From NCBI GenBank assembly GCA_001599935.1, contig BCIJ01000015.1, positions 247,482 to 311,481 of the forward strand: 64,000 nucleotides of DNA. Direction: 5' to 3'. This document shows, one piece after another, positions 11,413 to 23,079 of this stretch. How positions within the stretch are numbered: the first letter of the stretch is position 1; every line of letters starts with the position of its first letter. The notes below the pieces were generated by a model. That model did no database searches, was not told the origin of the DNA, and saw only the letters and a list, made by a program, of their open reading frames with translations. This stretch comes from Holtermannia corniformis (Eukaryota; Basidiomycota; Tremellomycetes; Holtermanniales). The translations under genes were made by a program, and so were the position numbers.

Positions 11413-12538
11413 ATGGCCTCGACACTTCCCGCCCCAGTGGCCGCTACGAACGCGGCTGTGCTCGAGGATGCACGTGCAGCCGAGGAGATCACGAACGAAA
11501 AGGAGGATGGCGAGGTCAGCGGTGCTGAAGACGGCGCCAACGCAAACGGTCACGCCGCAGAGGACGATGATCGGATCAAGACCGTGTTTGACGATGCGGC
11601 CAACTTCAACGTCAAGGTGTGTGCTGCGGTGATCTGTCAGGCTGGTCGGTGGAGACTGATGCGATCACCACAGCACCCTTTGTTCTCGGAATGGACACTG
11701 CACTTTGACTCGCCCGCGTCCAAGCTCTTGCCAAAGACACCGTCGACTTCGGTGCCCAACACGCCCGTGACGCACGGTACGCCTGTCTACCTCGTCCCGA
11801 GTCGGCACTGATACACGATCAGGCGGGTGGATGGACGACATTCGTAAAGTCGTCGCGTTCAAGAGCGTTGAAGAGTTCTGGGGCTTGTACAACAACATTG
11901 TCCTGCCGTCGCAGTTGCCAGGCAAGGCAAACTACTACCTGTTCAGGGTACGTACGGCTCACTCGGACGTCAAACGACCTTGACTCACCCTTGGCAGGAT
12001 GGGATCATGCCGGCGTGGGAGGACCCGAACAACAAGGCCGGTGGCAAGTGGGCGATCCAGCTTCCGAGGGATAAGACGCGCGGGGCGATTGACAGGATGT
12101 GGCTGTATACGGTTCGTCTCGGGCGCGTACAGCCAGGGATCAGCTGACAGCGGCTAGATGCTGGCGGCGATTGGCGAGACGTTTGAGACGCCGATGCCAG
12201 GAGAGGACGCTAAACCACCTTCACCACTCCAGTCTGATCTCGTGACCGGTGTCATTGTCTCGTCACGGCCAGGGTTGTCAGTCTGTCCTCTTTGAGTCGT
12301 TCACGCTGACAAGGCCAGTTACCGGATCGCCATCTGGACACGCTCCGCGCCCGACCTCGCCGCGCCAGAGACTGACGACCTGCTCCAACGAACGCTCGCG
12401 ATCGGCAAGCACTTCAAAACCTCTGTCCTCGGCTTTGATCTCGACCAAAAGTTCCAGGGCGGCTTCTCGAGCAACGTCGAGTTTGAAAGCCACCGCGACT
12501 CGGAGCGCAAGGGCAACAAGAACAAGCTTGTGCTTTAG
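11413..12538 (+). CDS. EIF4E: Translation initiation factor eIF4E (cap-binding protein)
   Basis: Binds the mRNA 5' cap and recruits eIF4G in translation initiation. An acidic N-terminal tail of about 65 residues (EKEDGEVSGAEDGANANG) precedes the fold. Core segments are HPLFSEWTLHFDSP, GGWMDDIRKVVAFKSVEEFW, LPGKANYYLFR, GIMPAWEDPNN, GGKWAIQLP and MWLYT. These supply the conserved Trp residues, including the two that stack the cap (W in FSEW/EEFW region and MPAWE). The C-terminal part (YRIAIWTR, HFKTS) completes the family. Start ATG 11413 has an ACCACC context; stop TAG is 12536-12538. At least five introns. It follows MXR1 on the same strand after a 313-bp gap with no other gene visible. Confidence 0.93.
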
Positions 12539-12888
12539 CTTTGCAGTGTGAGATAGCGGGGGTGGGGCCTTGTATCATGATGCGATGACTATCCGAAGGA
12601 AGAACGATTCAAATGCCGTTGCATGATACAAATGGTTAAGATCACGGGTGAGACTAGACAAAGACGAAAAACAGACTGGAAAGGGCGCGGGAGAGGCCCG
12701 TCACGCGCGCACCGGTTGCAGCCCGGCTCGCTCATCATCGTCCTCGTCCCCGCTCAGAGGAAGCCGCTCAAAAGCCTCGGCAGCCTCCACATCCTCCCCT
12801 GCCCACCTCCGCCCGCGCGTGTCTAGCCCTGTTGGTGTGCGCGTCAGTCAAGAGGCCAAATGCGCTCACTCCACTCACTCGCGAGTTC

Positions 12889-15772
12889 CTATTGCTCCGC
12901 GACAGAGTTGTACTGTCCGCGCATACTCTCCCGGCGCTTGCGGCTCGCTAGCAGGCCGGACACTGCACTCGTCATTCGCGATACGACCGAGTCATTGGCC
13001 GAAAGCTGGTGTGGGGCCGGTGACGACTTGCGCGAGGTCGGGAGCGAACCACTGCCTCGGCCTCGGCCGGCCAGGAAACTCGAGGTGTCAGAGCCAGACT
13101 CGACGTCTTCGTCATCTTCATCCTCGTCGCCGTCTTCGTCTTCGAGCTCTTCGCCGAACAACCTGCAAGTGTCAGTAATTCATCCAGGTGGATAGGCGAC
13201 GCACTTGTCCATATCCTCGAGCGCAACACCCTTGGTCTCGACGTAGACTGAGGACAATCAGCGATATGGAGGCTTGAGCCTCGACTCCACGCACAGAAAT
13301 ACACTGTATAACGGTCAGATACACCCCGCATCAACGCTACAGTGACTCACCGACGATGAACGACAAGACACAGAAAAAGGCGTGCATAGGATAGAGCCGC
13401 CAGCCGATCAGCTCCTGGAAGAGTGGCGTCGTGACGCCGACCCAGTAGTTCTACAGTCTAATCAGCTGCACGATCACGCGGTCGAAGTGATCAACATACA
13501 AAGAGCCAATTCTGAGACGCCGTGTCAGCGACTTGGCTGCGTCGAGACCAACACTTACAGTAGCAGTCGACAGCGAGACGCCCTTTGCGCGTGCAGCACT
13601 TGGGAAGATCTCTGGCGGGTAAAGCCAAGGGATCGGACCAAAGCTCCTATTGACACACGAATCAGCAACTGACCGTATGATGCAAGGCAAGCAGTACGAA
13701 CGCTCCAAACGCCGCGTTGAAGATGACGACGCAAACGACGACTGTGTGCTCGTCAGCGAATGAAGCAACCATACCGGATAACACTTGCCGGCGTTCGGGG
13801 TGATCGCTTGGTCAATCTTGATCCAGAAGCCCATGGCCGTCAACGCAATCGCCATCTGGATTCGTCAGCTCGTATCCCCGGGAATATGGGCGCACTAGAA
13901 TCGCGCCAGCCATCAAGATGGGTTTCCGTCCGAGACGATCGACAAGATACCAGCTACGTGACATATCAGCGTGGTTTCCGTCGACTGTGATGAGGAAGCG
14001 GCTCACGGCGGGACCGAGCTCGCGACGTAGAAAAGCGCATTGATGCCTGTCATCAGGATGGCGTCACGGCCGATCCAGCCGGCCTCTGTCGTGCATCAGG
14101 TCATGTGAATAAGCGTCATGCCCAGTAACATACGCTCAAACACCAGAGCTACAGCTCGTCAGTCACTGATTCTCGAGTGCTGGGGGTCTACTCACGAGCA
14201 TAGTATGAGATGACTGAAGGAAAGCTTGTCAGCAACCCTGCGAGTAAACCGGCCCGCGCGCACCATTGATGCCGTTCTATGTTTTGGTCAGTGAGCTTAT
14301 ACAGCATCGCACGATGCACGCACCAGTTGCGCAAACATCTGGCTACTCATGGCCAACAGCACGCGTGCCTTGTACCGCTTCCACAACATCCGGTACGATC
14401 GATCGCCAAACGCCCTCTATCGTCTGATCAGCAATTTATGCTGCGCCTCCGTATCCTCACTCACATCAGCCAGCACGGCATCCTTGATCCCCTTGAACTC
14501 CTCTCGTACAAGCGGATCATCCAGATCTGATCCGTGAAAGTCGGCAATCACCGCCAGACCTTCCTCATCTTGGTCTGAATCGACGAGGTAGCGCGGTGAT
14601 TCGGGCACGACCAGGGAGCCAACAGCGAGCAAGAGGCCGCCGAGGCATTGGACGAAGAGTGGGATCCGCCAGGAGAGGTCTGACGTCAGATACGAGCAGC
14701 CGTAATCGATCCACTGCGGGTCATGAGTGGGTGTGCATGGAAATGGGGCAAGGCAACATACGACGGAGGATGCGTAGCCGACAATGTTGCCGGTGAACTC
14801 GATACATGCAAGCTTGCCACGCTGAGAGGCTGTCAGCTGTGGACGACAGCCGTCATCCATCATGGTGGCTCACGTGGTCTGCTGGCGAGATCTCGGACTA
14901 CATCGCAGGTCTTAGCGACCCTCGACACTTTCTGAGCCTGGCCTACCTGGTAGATTGGCACAATCATGCTGCAAGCGTCAGCTATACATGCTGCGGGTCA
15001 CAGTCCGTCTCACCTCAGCATGCCCACGCCAAAGCCACTAATGATACGCCCGACCAGCATCGAGTTGTAGCCCAATGTACCCGTCTGGATCGCACCGCCG
15101 ACCGTGAAGATACACGCGCCGAGGCGAAGCGTCATTCGCCTGCCGTAGTTATCGGCCAGCGGTGCGGCCAAAAGGGACGTGACTATTGTGAGGTCAGATG
15201 CCTGACTGAGACGGGCGAGGGGTGCACGGACCGAAGGCACCGATCTCGAGGATGGCAACCATGCTTCGAAAGGTCATCAGTATACCGTAGCGAATCTTGA
15301 CATGGCCATCACTCACTTGCCGAGCTCGGTCGATGTCGGTTGGTTGACTGTCATTATCAGCACCGCCCTCAAAAGGTTGCCTGTTCAAGCCCACAGTACG
15401 CCCTGTTAATCAGTCAGTCACTGTACCACAGTACAGTCTATCACGCAACTCACTTGAAGTATGGTCCAGTGATGACACCTAGACGCCAACCATTAGTCCC
15501 ATCTTTCACGCGGCTCAAGTTCGGCTCACCAGACATGACACTGCGCGCAAGCGTGTTAACCACCACCAGTCTGTCAGCAAAAGACCTACCCCTGATCATA
15601 TCTACACGTCCATGTCAGTTCTCCCAGAATACACGTCGCTGACATGGCCAACGCACCCAAATAGCCACACGCCGATACTTAGGAAGATGGAGACACTGTA
15701 GAGCAGCGGCTGTCCAACGAGCCGGCTCCTTGTCCTGCCGTGGACCATCGGGATGGTCGGACTGGACGGCAT
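12889..15772 (-). CDS. MFS sugar-transporter-family permease with acidic cytoplasmic tail
   Basis: Twelve-helix permease of the sugar porter family of the major facilitator superfamily, expected in the plasma membrane. From ATG 15772 the first exon gives ...LLYSVSIFLSIGVWLFG. Three very small exons then join to YDQG, VMSG and VITGPYF, the sugar porter helix-1 motif. Further marks are MVAILEIGAF, APLADNYGRRMTL (G-R-R loop), VGRIISGFGVGML, PESPRYLVD, DRLGRKPIL, FGPIPWLYPPEIFPSAARAKG and VETKG. The C-terminus is a long acidic then Ser-rich tail (EELEDEDGDEDEDDED). The stop assigned is TAG 12889-12891. An alternative splice (donor near 12915, acceptor near 12827) would replace the last residues with an open frame to TGA 12701-12703. 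Substrate cannot be assigned from sequence. Confidence 0.86.
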
Positions 15773-16458
15773 GGTGCTCGGTGCTGACGATGAGGTTGCG
15801 AATCAAAGGAGCGTCTCGTTGAGAGCGAGGTGTGAGCGCGCCGGTGCAGTCAGTGGCGTTACGTAACTCGCCGTGGCTCATGGCAGTGGCAGCGCGTCCA
15901 TCGTCTGTAGGGAGATGTGGACTCACACTTGTACGGTATCCTATCAGACAAGCCAGGCGACAGGATCTGGCTCTTGGAAGCCACTCCGCCGGGGTCTTAT
16001 GAGCGGATACAGCGAGTGTGCGCACAAAAGTCAGTGTTGGAGGTCATCGCCCATGAACTTGGCCGTGAGAAGCGGACAGCGACGAGACACGTACAACAGC
16101 AATGCGCTTGCCGTACGTGCTAAAACCGAGTTCAGTCGATAGACGCTCACGCTGCTGGGTACTTCTAGGAGTGATTGGTAGCGATTGCAAGGCTTGACCG
16201 AAGACCGCCCAGGCGAATGCCGCTGGCACCTTTGTAAACGAGGTGTTCCCGTATACAGTGCTGAGTGTGCAACAAAGGTGAGCACGCTGTACGTCTGTAG
16301 TACGTCTGGGTCTCCTGACATACTATGTCGCGCTTGCTCATCTCGTCGAGCTCGGTAGCACGTACCCCGCCGAGTGCGCTTCACTGGCAGAACTGGTCCC
16401 CGACCACCCGTAGCACAATCGTTACGACCCGGTCCTGAGCAGGTACCGTTCTGGGAGA

Positions 16459-16535
16459 GTCACTCTTTGGCGTGTAGTCACGTCAATGTAGCACATAGAC
16501 CAGGCGTCATGCAGACACCACTAGTCTTGAGGCTC
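16459..16535 (+). repeat. 77-bp imperfect direct repeat, copy 1
   Basis: The first 23 bases (gtcactctttggcgtgtagt and three more) are identical to those of copy 2 at 16599. Hand alignment over the full 77 bases shows about 62 matches without gaps. Similarity stops at both edges. The offset between copies is exactly 140 bp. Confidence 0.85.
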
Positions 16536-16598
16536 GACTACTCGCAAGGCATTCTACCAAGGTCGACGTTGCGCTGCAATTCGGGATTTCCAAGAAAT

Positions 16599-16675
16599 GT
16601 CACTCTTTGGCGTGTAGTCACAGCACCGAAGCACACCGAGCGGCCGTTATGCATACACCACTCTTTTTGAGGCTC
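16599..16675 (+). repeat. 77-bp imperfect direct repeat, copy 2
   Basis: Pairs with 16459-16535: the same 23-base identical head, a variable middle and the same end (ttgaggctc). The 63 bp between the copies does not resemble the sequence after copy 2, so this is not a simple tandem of 140-bp units. Confidence 0.85.
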
Positions 16676-17677
16676 AAAGGTGCACTCCCTGCGTCACATG
16701 GAACTGCTCACGAGCCTTGTTGGTGCTCAAAGGACTGTGCTTAGCCGGAGACGTGTGCACAGTGAAAAGCTCTGTGCACGGGGTGAAGCGCACTGCAAGA
16801 GGTAAGTGAAGGATTCAAGCAACGATATGGATCATGTTGGCATCACGCTGGCTTTGGCGACGTCCTCGACGCTGTTTCCCACTGCGGGTAGGGTGAGGAG
16901 CTGTAGACCTCGTCACGGTCTTGCGGGTGGACAGTGTGAGCTGAACGTGTACTAGCAATCACCGCGTCTTGTGACGTGCACAGCCGTCAGTAGTTGACTC
17001 GGTGAGAGCCGGTCGCGTTGGCTCTGCACGAGTCTCTTGAGCGGCACGGAGTGACTGGCTCACCCAATGAGTCCGGGCGCGTCACCATTAAGAATGTTAT
17101 GGCGGCTGAGTGGAAGTTGGCTGTAGGAGTAGCATTTGTGTATGTATGGCTACCAGCGTACGACGCCGTCGCAAGCCCGCGCGTTATTGCAGGTGTACCA
17201 CAGCATAAATCGTCGACAGAAGTGAACACATATGCATCGTAGACAAGCACATGGTGACTCGAAGGGCAAGCCTACCGCCATGTATAGAGTGATCAGGAAG
17301 ACCCGACCGGGGCAGACGAATGGCAGCATGATGCAAACCTTCGCATTGCAAGTTGTAGATGGTGCAGGCTCGGAGATCTAGCAGAGGACTGTGGTTTGAA
17401 GCGGGTCTTGCAGCCGCTGCCGGCGCGAGCGAAGTCAAATCGGTGCCAATCTCACCACTAATACAGGATCGAATGCATCATTGCGGGTACAGCGCTGATT
17501 ATTAAGAGCTTCAATGTCGACGTGAACCGACGCGGTCGCCATCGGTCGACATTGCAAGCGTCTCAGAGCGGGAGCGGGGTGCCTTCAATCCACGACTGCC
17601 CCAAAAAAAACCGCCCAGTTTCTCTCTCTCTCCCCCATCTCCAAGTTTTGCATTCCAAACGGACGACCTGCATCATC

Positions 17678-19255
17678 ATGTTGGCATCGCAAAACCCTTC
17701 TTCCGAGACTGTTCGTCCGACGACGCCCGTCGATCCTCTTGCTGCGGTCGAGGTCCGTGCGCAGTGTCACGCAGCGCGAGTCGGTACTGAACGCGTTCCA
17801 CAGGATGCAGACACCAAGTTGGGCGAAAACGCCAACGCCGTCTCGCAGATGGTCGCTCGGACGCTCTCCGGCGCCATACGTCAGCTGATGGCAAAGGTAG
17901 GCCACCTCGAGTACTTGATTGCCGACCACGACTGATGGTCACTACCCAGGTGCAACCCAGGCTTCCGGACCTTTTCCAAACGGCTTGCCAGGCCGTCTTC
18001 GAGTCCTACAGCCTCGAACTCAAGAACAAGAATATCAACACCGAGGGTGGTGCCGCAGTTTACAAGGTTGGTTGTCGCAACGCGCGCGGCGCTCGAATCG
18101 ATTGCTGATGTTGGTCTCTAGCTGTCTGCCTACCAGCTGTTCTTGGCACTGAAGAAGCTCCAAGCTGATGGAGAGACTGACAAGGCCAAGGTACGTGCAC
18201 TCTTGCAGTATCGACGCCCCACTGATCGATGCAGACTCTCGACGCCCAAGCCCTGCTCGCTGCCAGTCTCAACGTCGCCGAAGTTGTTCTCGCCCCGGTC
18301 GGGAGCGACGTCACGACGCTGCACAAGAGCTCCAGTTCCGACTCGATCTCTTCCACGTCGACCTCGAGCACGACCACGTTCATCAAGACGCCGACGCACA
18401 ATTCGTGGTATCTCGTCGCGTGCCCTGAAACGGGTGCGTTTGCCATCACGCCTTCGTGCAACCTCGGGTACTGCGAGGCGTCGGTCGTAGACGCGTTCAC
18501 CACGAACAAGGTCGACGGGTGGAGTACCGGCTACCACCTCGAATGCGACGCAGACCAAGCTCACGGTGGGGTCAAGATCCACATCGAAGGTCTGTGCGAA
18601 AAGCATCGCGATGCGGCCGACATTCGCGAAGATGTCGAGTGGCTCGAGACGTTCCTCACCATCGACGTCGGCGACTTTTGCGCCCCGCTCAAGACTCACT
18701 TCCGCGAGGACAGTATCGGCGACTATGCGCGCGTCAAGCGCGACCTCAAGGCGCAGCACCACATGCTGCAAAACCGCAGCACTGCTGAAGGCATCGTGCG
18801 CAAAAAGGCAATCCACGATGCGCAGGAAGCTTTGAGAATCGGCTACACGGCGTGGAAGCTGCTCCAGCGGGAGAAAGAGAAGCGCGAGGAGGAGCGCGCG
18901 GCGAACGCTGCTCGCCAGCGCAGGATCGTGCTGCACGTCACAACGCTCGAGGAACTCGATCAAGAGCGTGAGTGCTCTCTCCTTGCCTGCTGTCCCGCTC
19001 GTCACAATGACTGATCCGCTCGCAGCGCTCATCCTGATCCCGCTTGGTCAGTCACGTCGCCAAAACGCCTCGCACCACGGCAACATGTTCGACGTGGACC
19101 GCCAAGCGCACGTCACCACGCCTTGCGACTGCGGTTGCACGCCCTCGCGCATGATCCAAGGTGCACCCGCGTATCCGCAAGCGCTCGGCCTTTGCCCCTT
19201 TACGGTCGACTCTAAGGACCCGGCCGTCGTCGTGTCCATCGACCACTGGGAGTAA
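17678..19255 (+). CDS. Unrecognised fungal protein with conserved-looking Cys clusters
   Basis: I do not recognise this family. Spliced exons from ATG 17678 give roughly 430 aa. The N-terminal third is predicted helical (SQMVARTLSGAIRQLMAK, LPDLFQTACQAVFESYSLEL, AYQLFLALKKLQADGETDKA). A Ser/Thr-rich patch follows (SSSSDSISSTSTSSTTT). Then comes a Cys-containing module: WYLVACPETGAFAITPSC, LGYCEASVVDAF, GYHLECDADQAHGG and IEGLCEKHRDAADI. A Lys/Glu/Arg-rich coiled-coil-like helix (WKLLQREKEKREEERAANAA) follows. The C-terminus has CDCGCTPSRM and a His-rich patch, ending at TAA 19253-19255. No signal peptide or membrane helix is evident. At least four introns with good GT-AG borders support a real gene. 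Confidence 0.7.
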
Positions 19256-19395
19256 GCCGCAGGCTCACTGCGCTCCATAGAGTCTGGCCGTATGGTACCG
19301 GGTCCATTATGATTGTAGTTAACGTTGTCATGTTCATGTGATCGAGTTTGTCTTTTCTCGTTCTGAAACGCATGCGTCGAGGCAACAGATCCATC

Positions 19396-22300
19396 TCATA
19401 TACCATAGCGCTTGCCAAAGAACGCCGGTGGCAGTTGGTCCGCAAAGTCGGCCAAAGGCCTCTCGACCAACATCAACTCATCCCTCGCGAAAAAGTCCAA
19501 GGCCAAGATCGGGCGATACTTGTTCGTAATCTTGAAATCGTCCTGAACGCCGCCAAAGCTCTGCCACTGACCGTCCGGTCGAGCGCCCTTTGAGGCGCTA
19601 TAGTGCTCCCTGACGCGCTTCTTGCGCTGGGCCGCCGTGAGCTCGTTTGTCTTTGCGAGTTGACCGGGCGAGGCGAGACGGATCGCGTGGAGGTCAAAAT
19701 TGATCGAGCAGACCCAACTGCTGGACCAGAGCACGGCGCGGCCCTTGTCGTGTTTGCTCAGAGGGTCGAAATCGAACGAGGCGCCGACGATGGGATCGTG
19801 GTACGTCCTGAGCGCCGATTGCAGCCGGACAAGCTGGGATGTGGGAGGGAGCAGGCGACGAGTGTCGAGGTTGTAAAAGTGCAGTGTTTGGGATGGGAGG
19901 GTGATGAGCAGCAATGATGGGTTGTGCGGAGGGAAAGTGAGGGATGTCGGGGCTGACGAAAGAGTCGGGAGGAATGCGTGCATCTGGGTCGTGTCAGGTT
20001 TACCTCGATACAGCTTCGAGTCAACGTACCTTGAGCGTGTCCATGTTGTAGATCACGACCTGAGCCGCCAAGTTTGACACCGCAAGCCACTGCCCGTCCG
20101 CACTGCTCGCCAAGCACGCGACCCAGCTCGACGGACCCGCCTGGGCCGCCTGTTCGTCGTCATCACTCGACTCGTCCCCATCAGCCATGTCCACATCAAC
20201 GTCGACCTCCTTGTGCGCCCGACGAGCGCGCCTACCGCGCTTGAGCGGCAGTACCGCGCGACCGGCAGCAGACTGCTGAAGCTGAAGGCTCGCGAGCACG
20301 CTGATATCGCCCGACGCGTCTTCGGGGAGTTGAACGGCTACGACACTGCCGCTGTCGACGAGGCCGAGAAGGAGGCGACCAGAGTCTGGCGTGAAGAGCA
20401 GAGATGAGGCGCCGGTACCGCGAGTGGCGAGTGAGAGGTATGCGAGCGTGGGGTCTGAGATGAGTGAACTAAGGAAGGAGCGGTTGCGGCTCGGCTGTAG
20501 GGTGTTTGGGCTTGAAGGCTGGAAACATGAGCGTGGTCGAGGTGCGTCAATTGCCAAAACCCACCGAAGCCTCGAGCTGAAACAGCTTTGTCTCGAACAA
20601 GTCTGACACTGCCAACCATCTGCCATCAGGCGAGATGACGGACGCAACAACATGTGTCCGGATCTATCCCACGCATCAGTCTTGTGTCCACACGGCCCCG
20701 ACCAAACACACCTTGAGGTCCATATCCAACACCTTGCGCCACTCGGCCTGCAAATCCCCAATCTCGGGTACACGATACACCGTCACTCCCCTCTCCTTGC
20801 GTCCTACGACCAACCTCTGCGCCCTCGACACGCTCACGCGACCCGCATTCCGACCAGCCGGCAAGAACGGCAAGCGTTTCTGCATCGCGTCGGCAAAACT
20901 GGTCGTGTTGCCCGTCGAGATGGGGTTGGTGATCCCGCCCGAAACCAAAGACGGGCTCGAGGCAGGCGTGAGGACAAGACTCATATCCCACCCTCCGGAT
21001 GCAAGGATTGGTGCGGTGGAGGGGTTGATTTGCGGGGCTGAGGCTGCGACGGTGGCGGGGATGGGGCGGTACGGGGGGAACAGGGCTAGTGCGCGCACGT
21101 CATGGGTGTGCAGGCGCTTGATGGCACTTTGGATCCAGTGCTCGGTCCCGGCTGATGAGGTCACGAGAGTGAACTGGGCGACTTTGTGGTCAGGCCCAGA
21201 AGTGAAAACCGAGCGTCCGTCCTAAAAAGTGTCAGCGCCGTGCCAAGCCCTCAAAACGGGACGTACAGGACCGACCGCTAGCCACATTGCGTCTGCTCGA
21301 TGAGTACGGAAACTCTGGCGCTGGGTCATACTCGCGCCATCCCAGAATGTGACCGTCCCAAGCGCATCTGAGCTCACGACCGTGTGGTCTCTGAACCCAA
21401 TCAGCATCGTGTAGATTCAACGGAGCTGCTACTCACGGCAAGACGGCCACACCCCAAACAATAGTATTCTTGTTTCCGTTCCTCTGCCCGCCCTTGCCCT
21501 GCAGCCGCGCCTTGTCGACGACGGCTCTGGCCACCATGCGTACCCGCGGCGCCAAACCCATATTCTTGCCCGTCGGCAACTCCCACTTCCTGACGCTAGA
21601 ATCACTGTTCGCAGTCACAAGGTACGACTCTTGCCACACTTTCTCGCCCGTCTCGTCGTCCGTGACAATCTTTGGCACGCCCCAAGCCAGCGAGAGCGTC
21701 TTGGTCTTGTTAGGGAGTGATTCGGTGCGGAGGAGGTGAGAAGGCGGAGGGGATAGTGGAAGCGGTGCGAGGGTGCGGTTGGAGGACGTAGATGGTTGCG
21801 GCTTGGACTGCGGGTCGTAGGTTGGCGGGTCGAGCATGAGGTATTGAACGTGGCCGGAGGATGTGCAGATTGCGAGGGTGGTGTGGGTGGGAGAAGGAGC
21901 CATGCACCAGAGCGGCGGCGATGTCAACGGGTGTGCTTGCTGCAAAGTGTCAGCTGTGCGACATGATCCGTGATGGCAGAAGCGTGACGCTTTGCTGCAC
22001 TTGTCGTTCTGGGGCGCAGAGGCCCGCAGAGGTCATCTCATGTGCGCTAGCTGACCGGCCTCTGCCATCGATCATGTAAGTTACTAGTTACTCACGAGAA
22101 TCCTCCCCGAGTGCAGACACCGCTCGACAAGATCTCCACTCTTGTTGCCGCCCGTGAACAGCCGCAAGTCTGCAACTTTTGGCACGGCAAATGATCTCGT
22201 GAGGTGAAAGTTGTGCGGGTCACGCAGCACCAGGGCGATGGATGAGATCGAAGGGTGCGTCAGAGCCGTTGGGAACGTCTATGACACATGATCAGCATCC

Positions 22301-22629
22301 TCAGCCTCGACCATAGCCGTAGAATGACAAACCTTGTCCAACACCCAATTGCCTTTACTCTCTTCTCCGCTCTCGGTCCGTTCAGGCTGGACATACTCCC
22401 AGATATCAACCTCGCCGTTCTGCTTGGCCACTACCAGCACACCAAACTCGTCGAATCCATCCCTCGCTTTGCCCTTTGCGTGCGCTTGCGCCTGGCCGGG
22501 CGTATACAGGCTCCCAGCTGGAGGCAGTGGGAGCGGTGCGAACGCAATGGCCGTGATCGGTGACGGCGTGTGATCGTAGAATCTGATCCGTTGCAGCTTG
22601 AGGATCGCTCCTGGATCTGGGTCGCTCAT
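19396..22629 (-). CDS. UTP4: UTP4 (cirhin-like) WD40 protein of the small-subunit processome
   Basis: Nucleolar t-UTP subcomplex component needed for pre-18S rRNA processing and rDNA transcription. From ATG 22629 the N-terminus reads LKLQRIRFYDHTPSPITAIA and then WD-repeat blades such as VLVVAKQNGEVDIWEY, FRDHTVVSSDALGTVTFWD, SYLVTANSDSSVRKWELP and IYNMDTLKV. The C-terminal segment FKITNKYRPILALDFFARDE, LMLVERPLADFADQLPPAFF and KRYG is the diagnostic UTP4 ending. An acidic loop lies near DVDMADGDESSDDDEQA. Stop TGA 19396-19398. An upstream in-frame ATG at 22737 would add 36 residues; I prefer 22629 because the family N-terminus follows it directly. It converges on the unknown gene ending at 19255. 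Confidence 0.88.
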
Positions 22630-23079
22630 GCTGAGGGATGGACAGAGTGCTGCTGCGACTCTGGCTATGGGATATACGGTTGCTGGGTGGACGCTCAAAA
22701 TCTCAGCAGCTGCCACGCGACTAATGACGTGGCGCATTGGGATTAGGATAGTTGACCCAATGTGATTAGCAATTCGCCACTCGCATTAGTTGCAAGTTTG
22801 TAATGACAGTTCTTACCCAATGGTAATAGCATTACAAAATTGATCCTAATACTATTTGGATAACGTTCCTAATTCGAGCGCGTCGCAAGGAACGAGACAA
22901 ACAAACGTCGAGGTCGAGCAGCCAACGTCTCTATCACCTTGTCCCTCAGACCGCAGAGCAGTCGTGATCCACCCCATCCTCAACGTTGAACACCGCATCA
23001 CCGACCCTTACGCGCTCGCCGACCGCAGCCGCAAGCGCTCAACCTAATATCACCTCGGCGCGGTCCGAGCGCACCATCA
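22630..23079. promoter_or_regulatory. AT-rich divergent promoter of UTP4 and the BAH-PHD gene with spaced CCAAT boxes
   Basis: The 450-bp gap contains an AT-rich island (about 22735-22860) in otherwise GC-rich DNA. CCAAT boxes sit at 22757-22761 and 22817-22821, exactly 60 bp apart and each inside a similar ~19-base unit. An opposite-strand ATTGG is at 22736-22740 and a TGACGT site at about 22725-22730. An 8-bp inverted repeat (attaggat, 22742-22749; atcctaat, 22843-22850) flanks the island. CCAAT boxes are bound by the HAP complex in fungi; use here is inference. Confidence 0.55.

Larger units (their letters stand above)
15773..17677. other. Long gene-poor region upstream of the permease
   Basis: About 1.9 kb separate the permease start from the next gene, several times the window's typical spacing. 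It holds the two copies of a 77-bp repeat (16459-16535 and 16599-16675). Open frames exist on both strands but show no family similarity and no sustained coding pattern. On the minus strand near 16330-16050, an ATG followed by good donor and acceptor pairs could form a small multi-exon gene, but no splice combination gives a convincing protein. An extended regulatory region for the permease and/or non-coding transcripts would fit. Confidence 0.5.

Noticed and set aside
16031..16384. Possible small multi-exon gene on the minus strand upstream of the permease
   Set aside because: Donor and acceptor pairs exist, but none of the phase-consistent joins gives a recognisable or well-composed protein.
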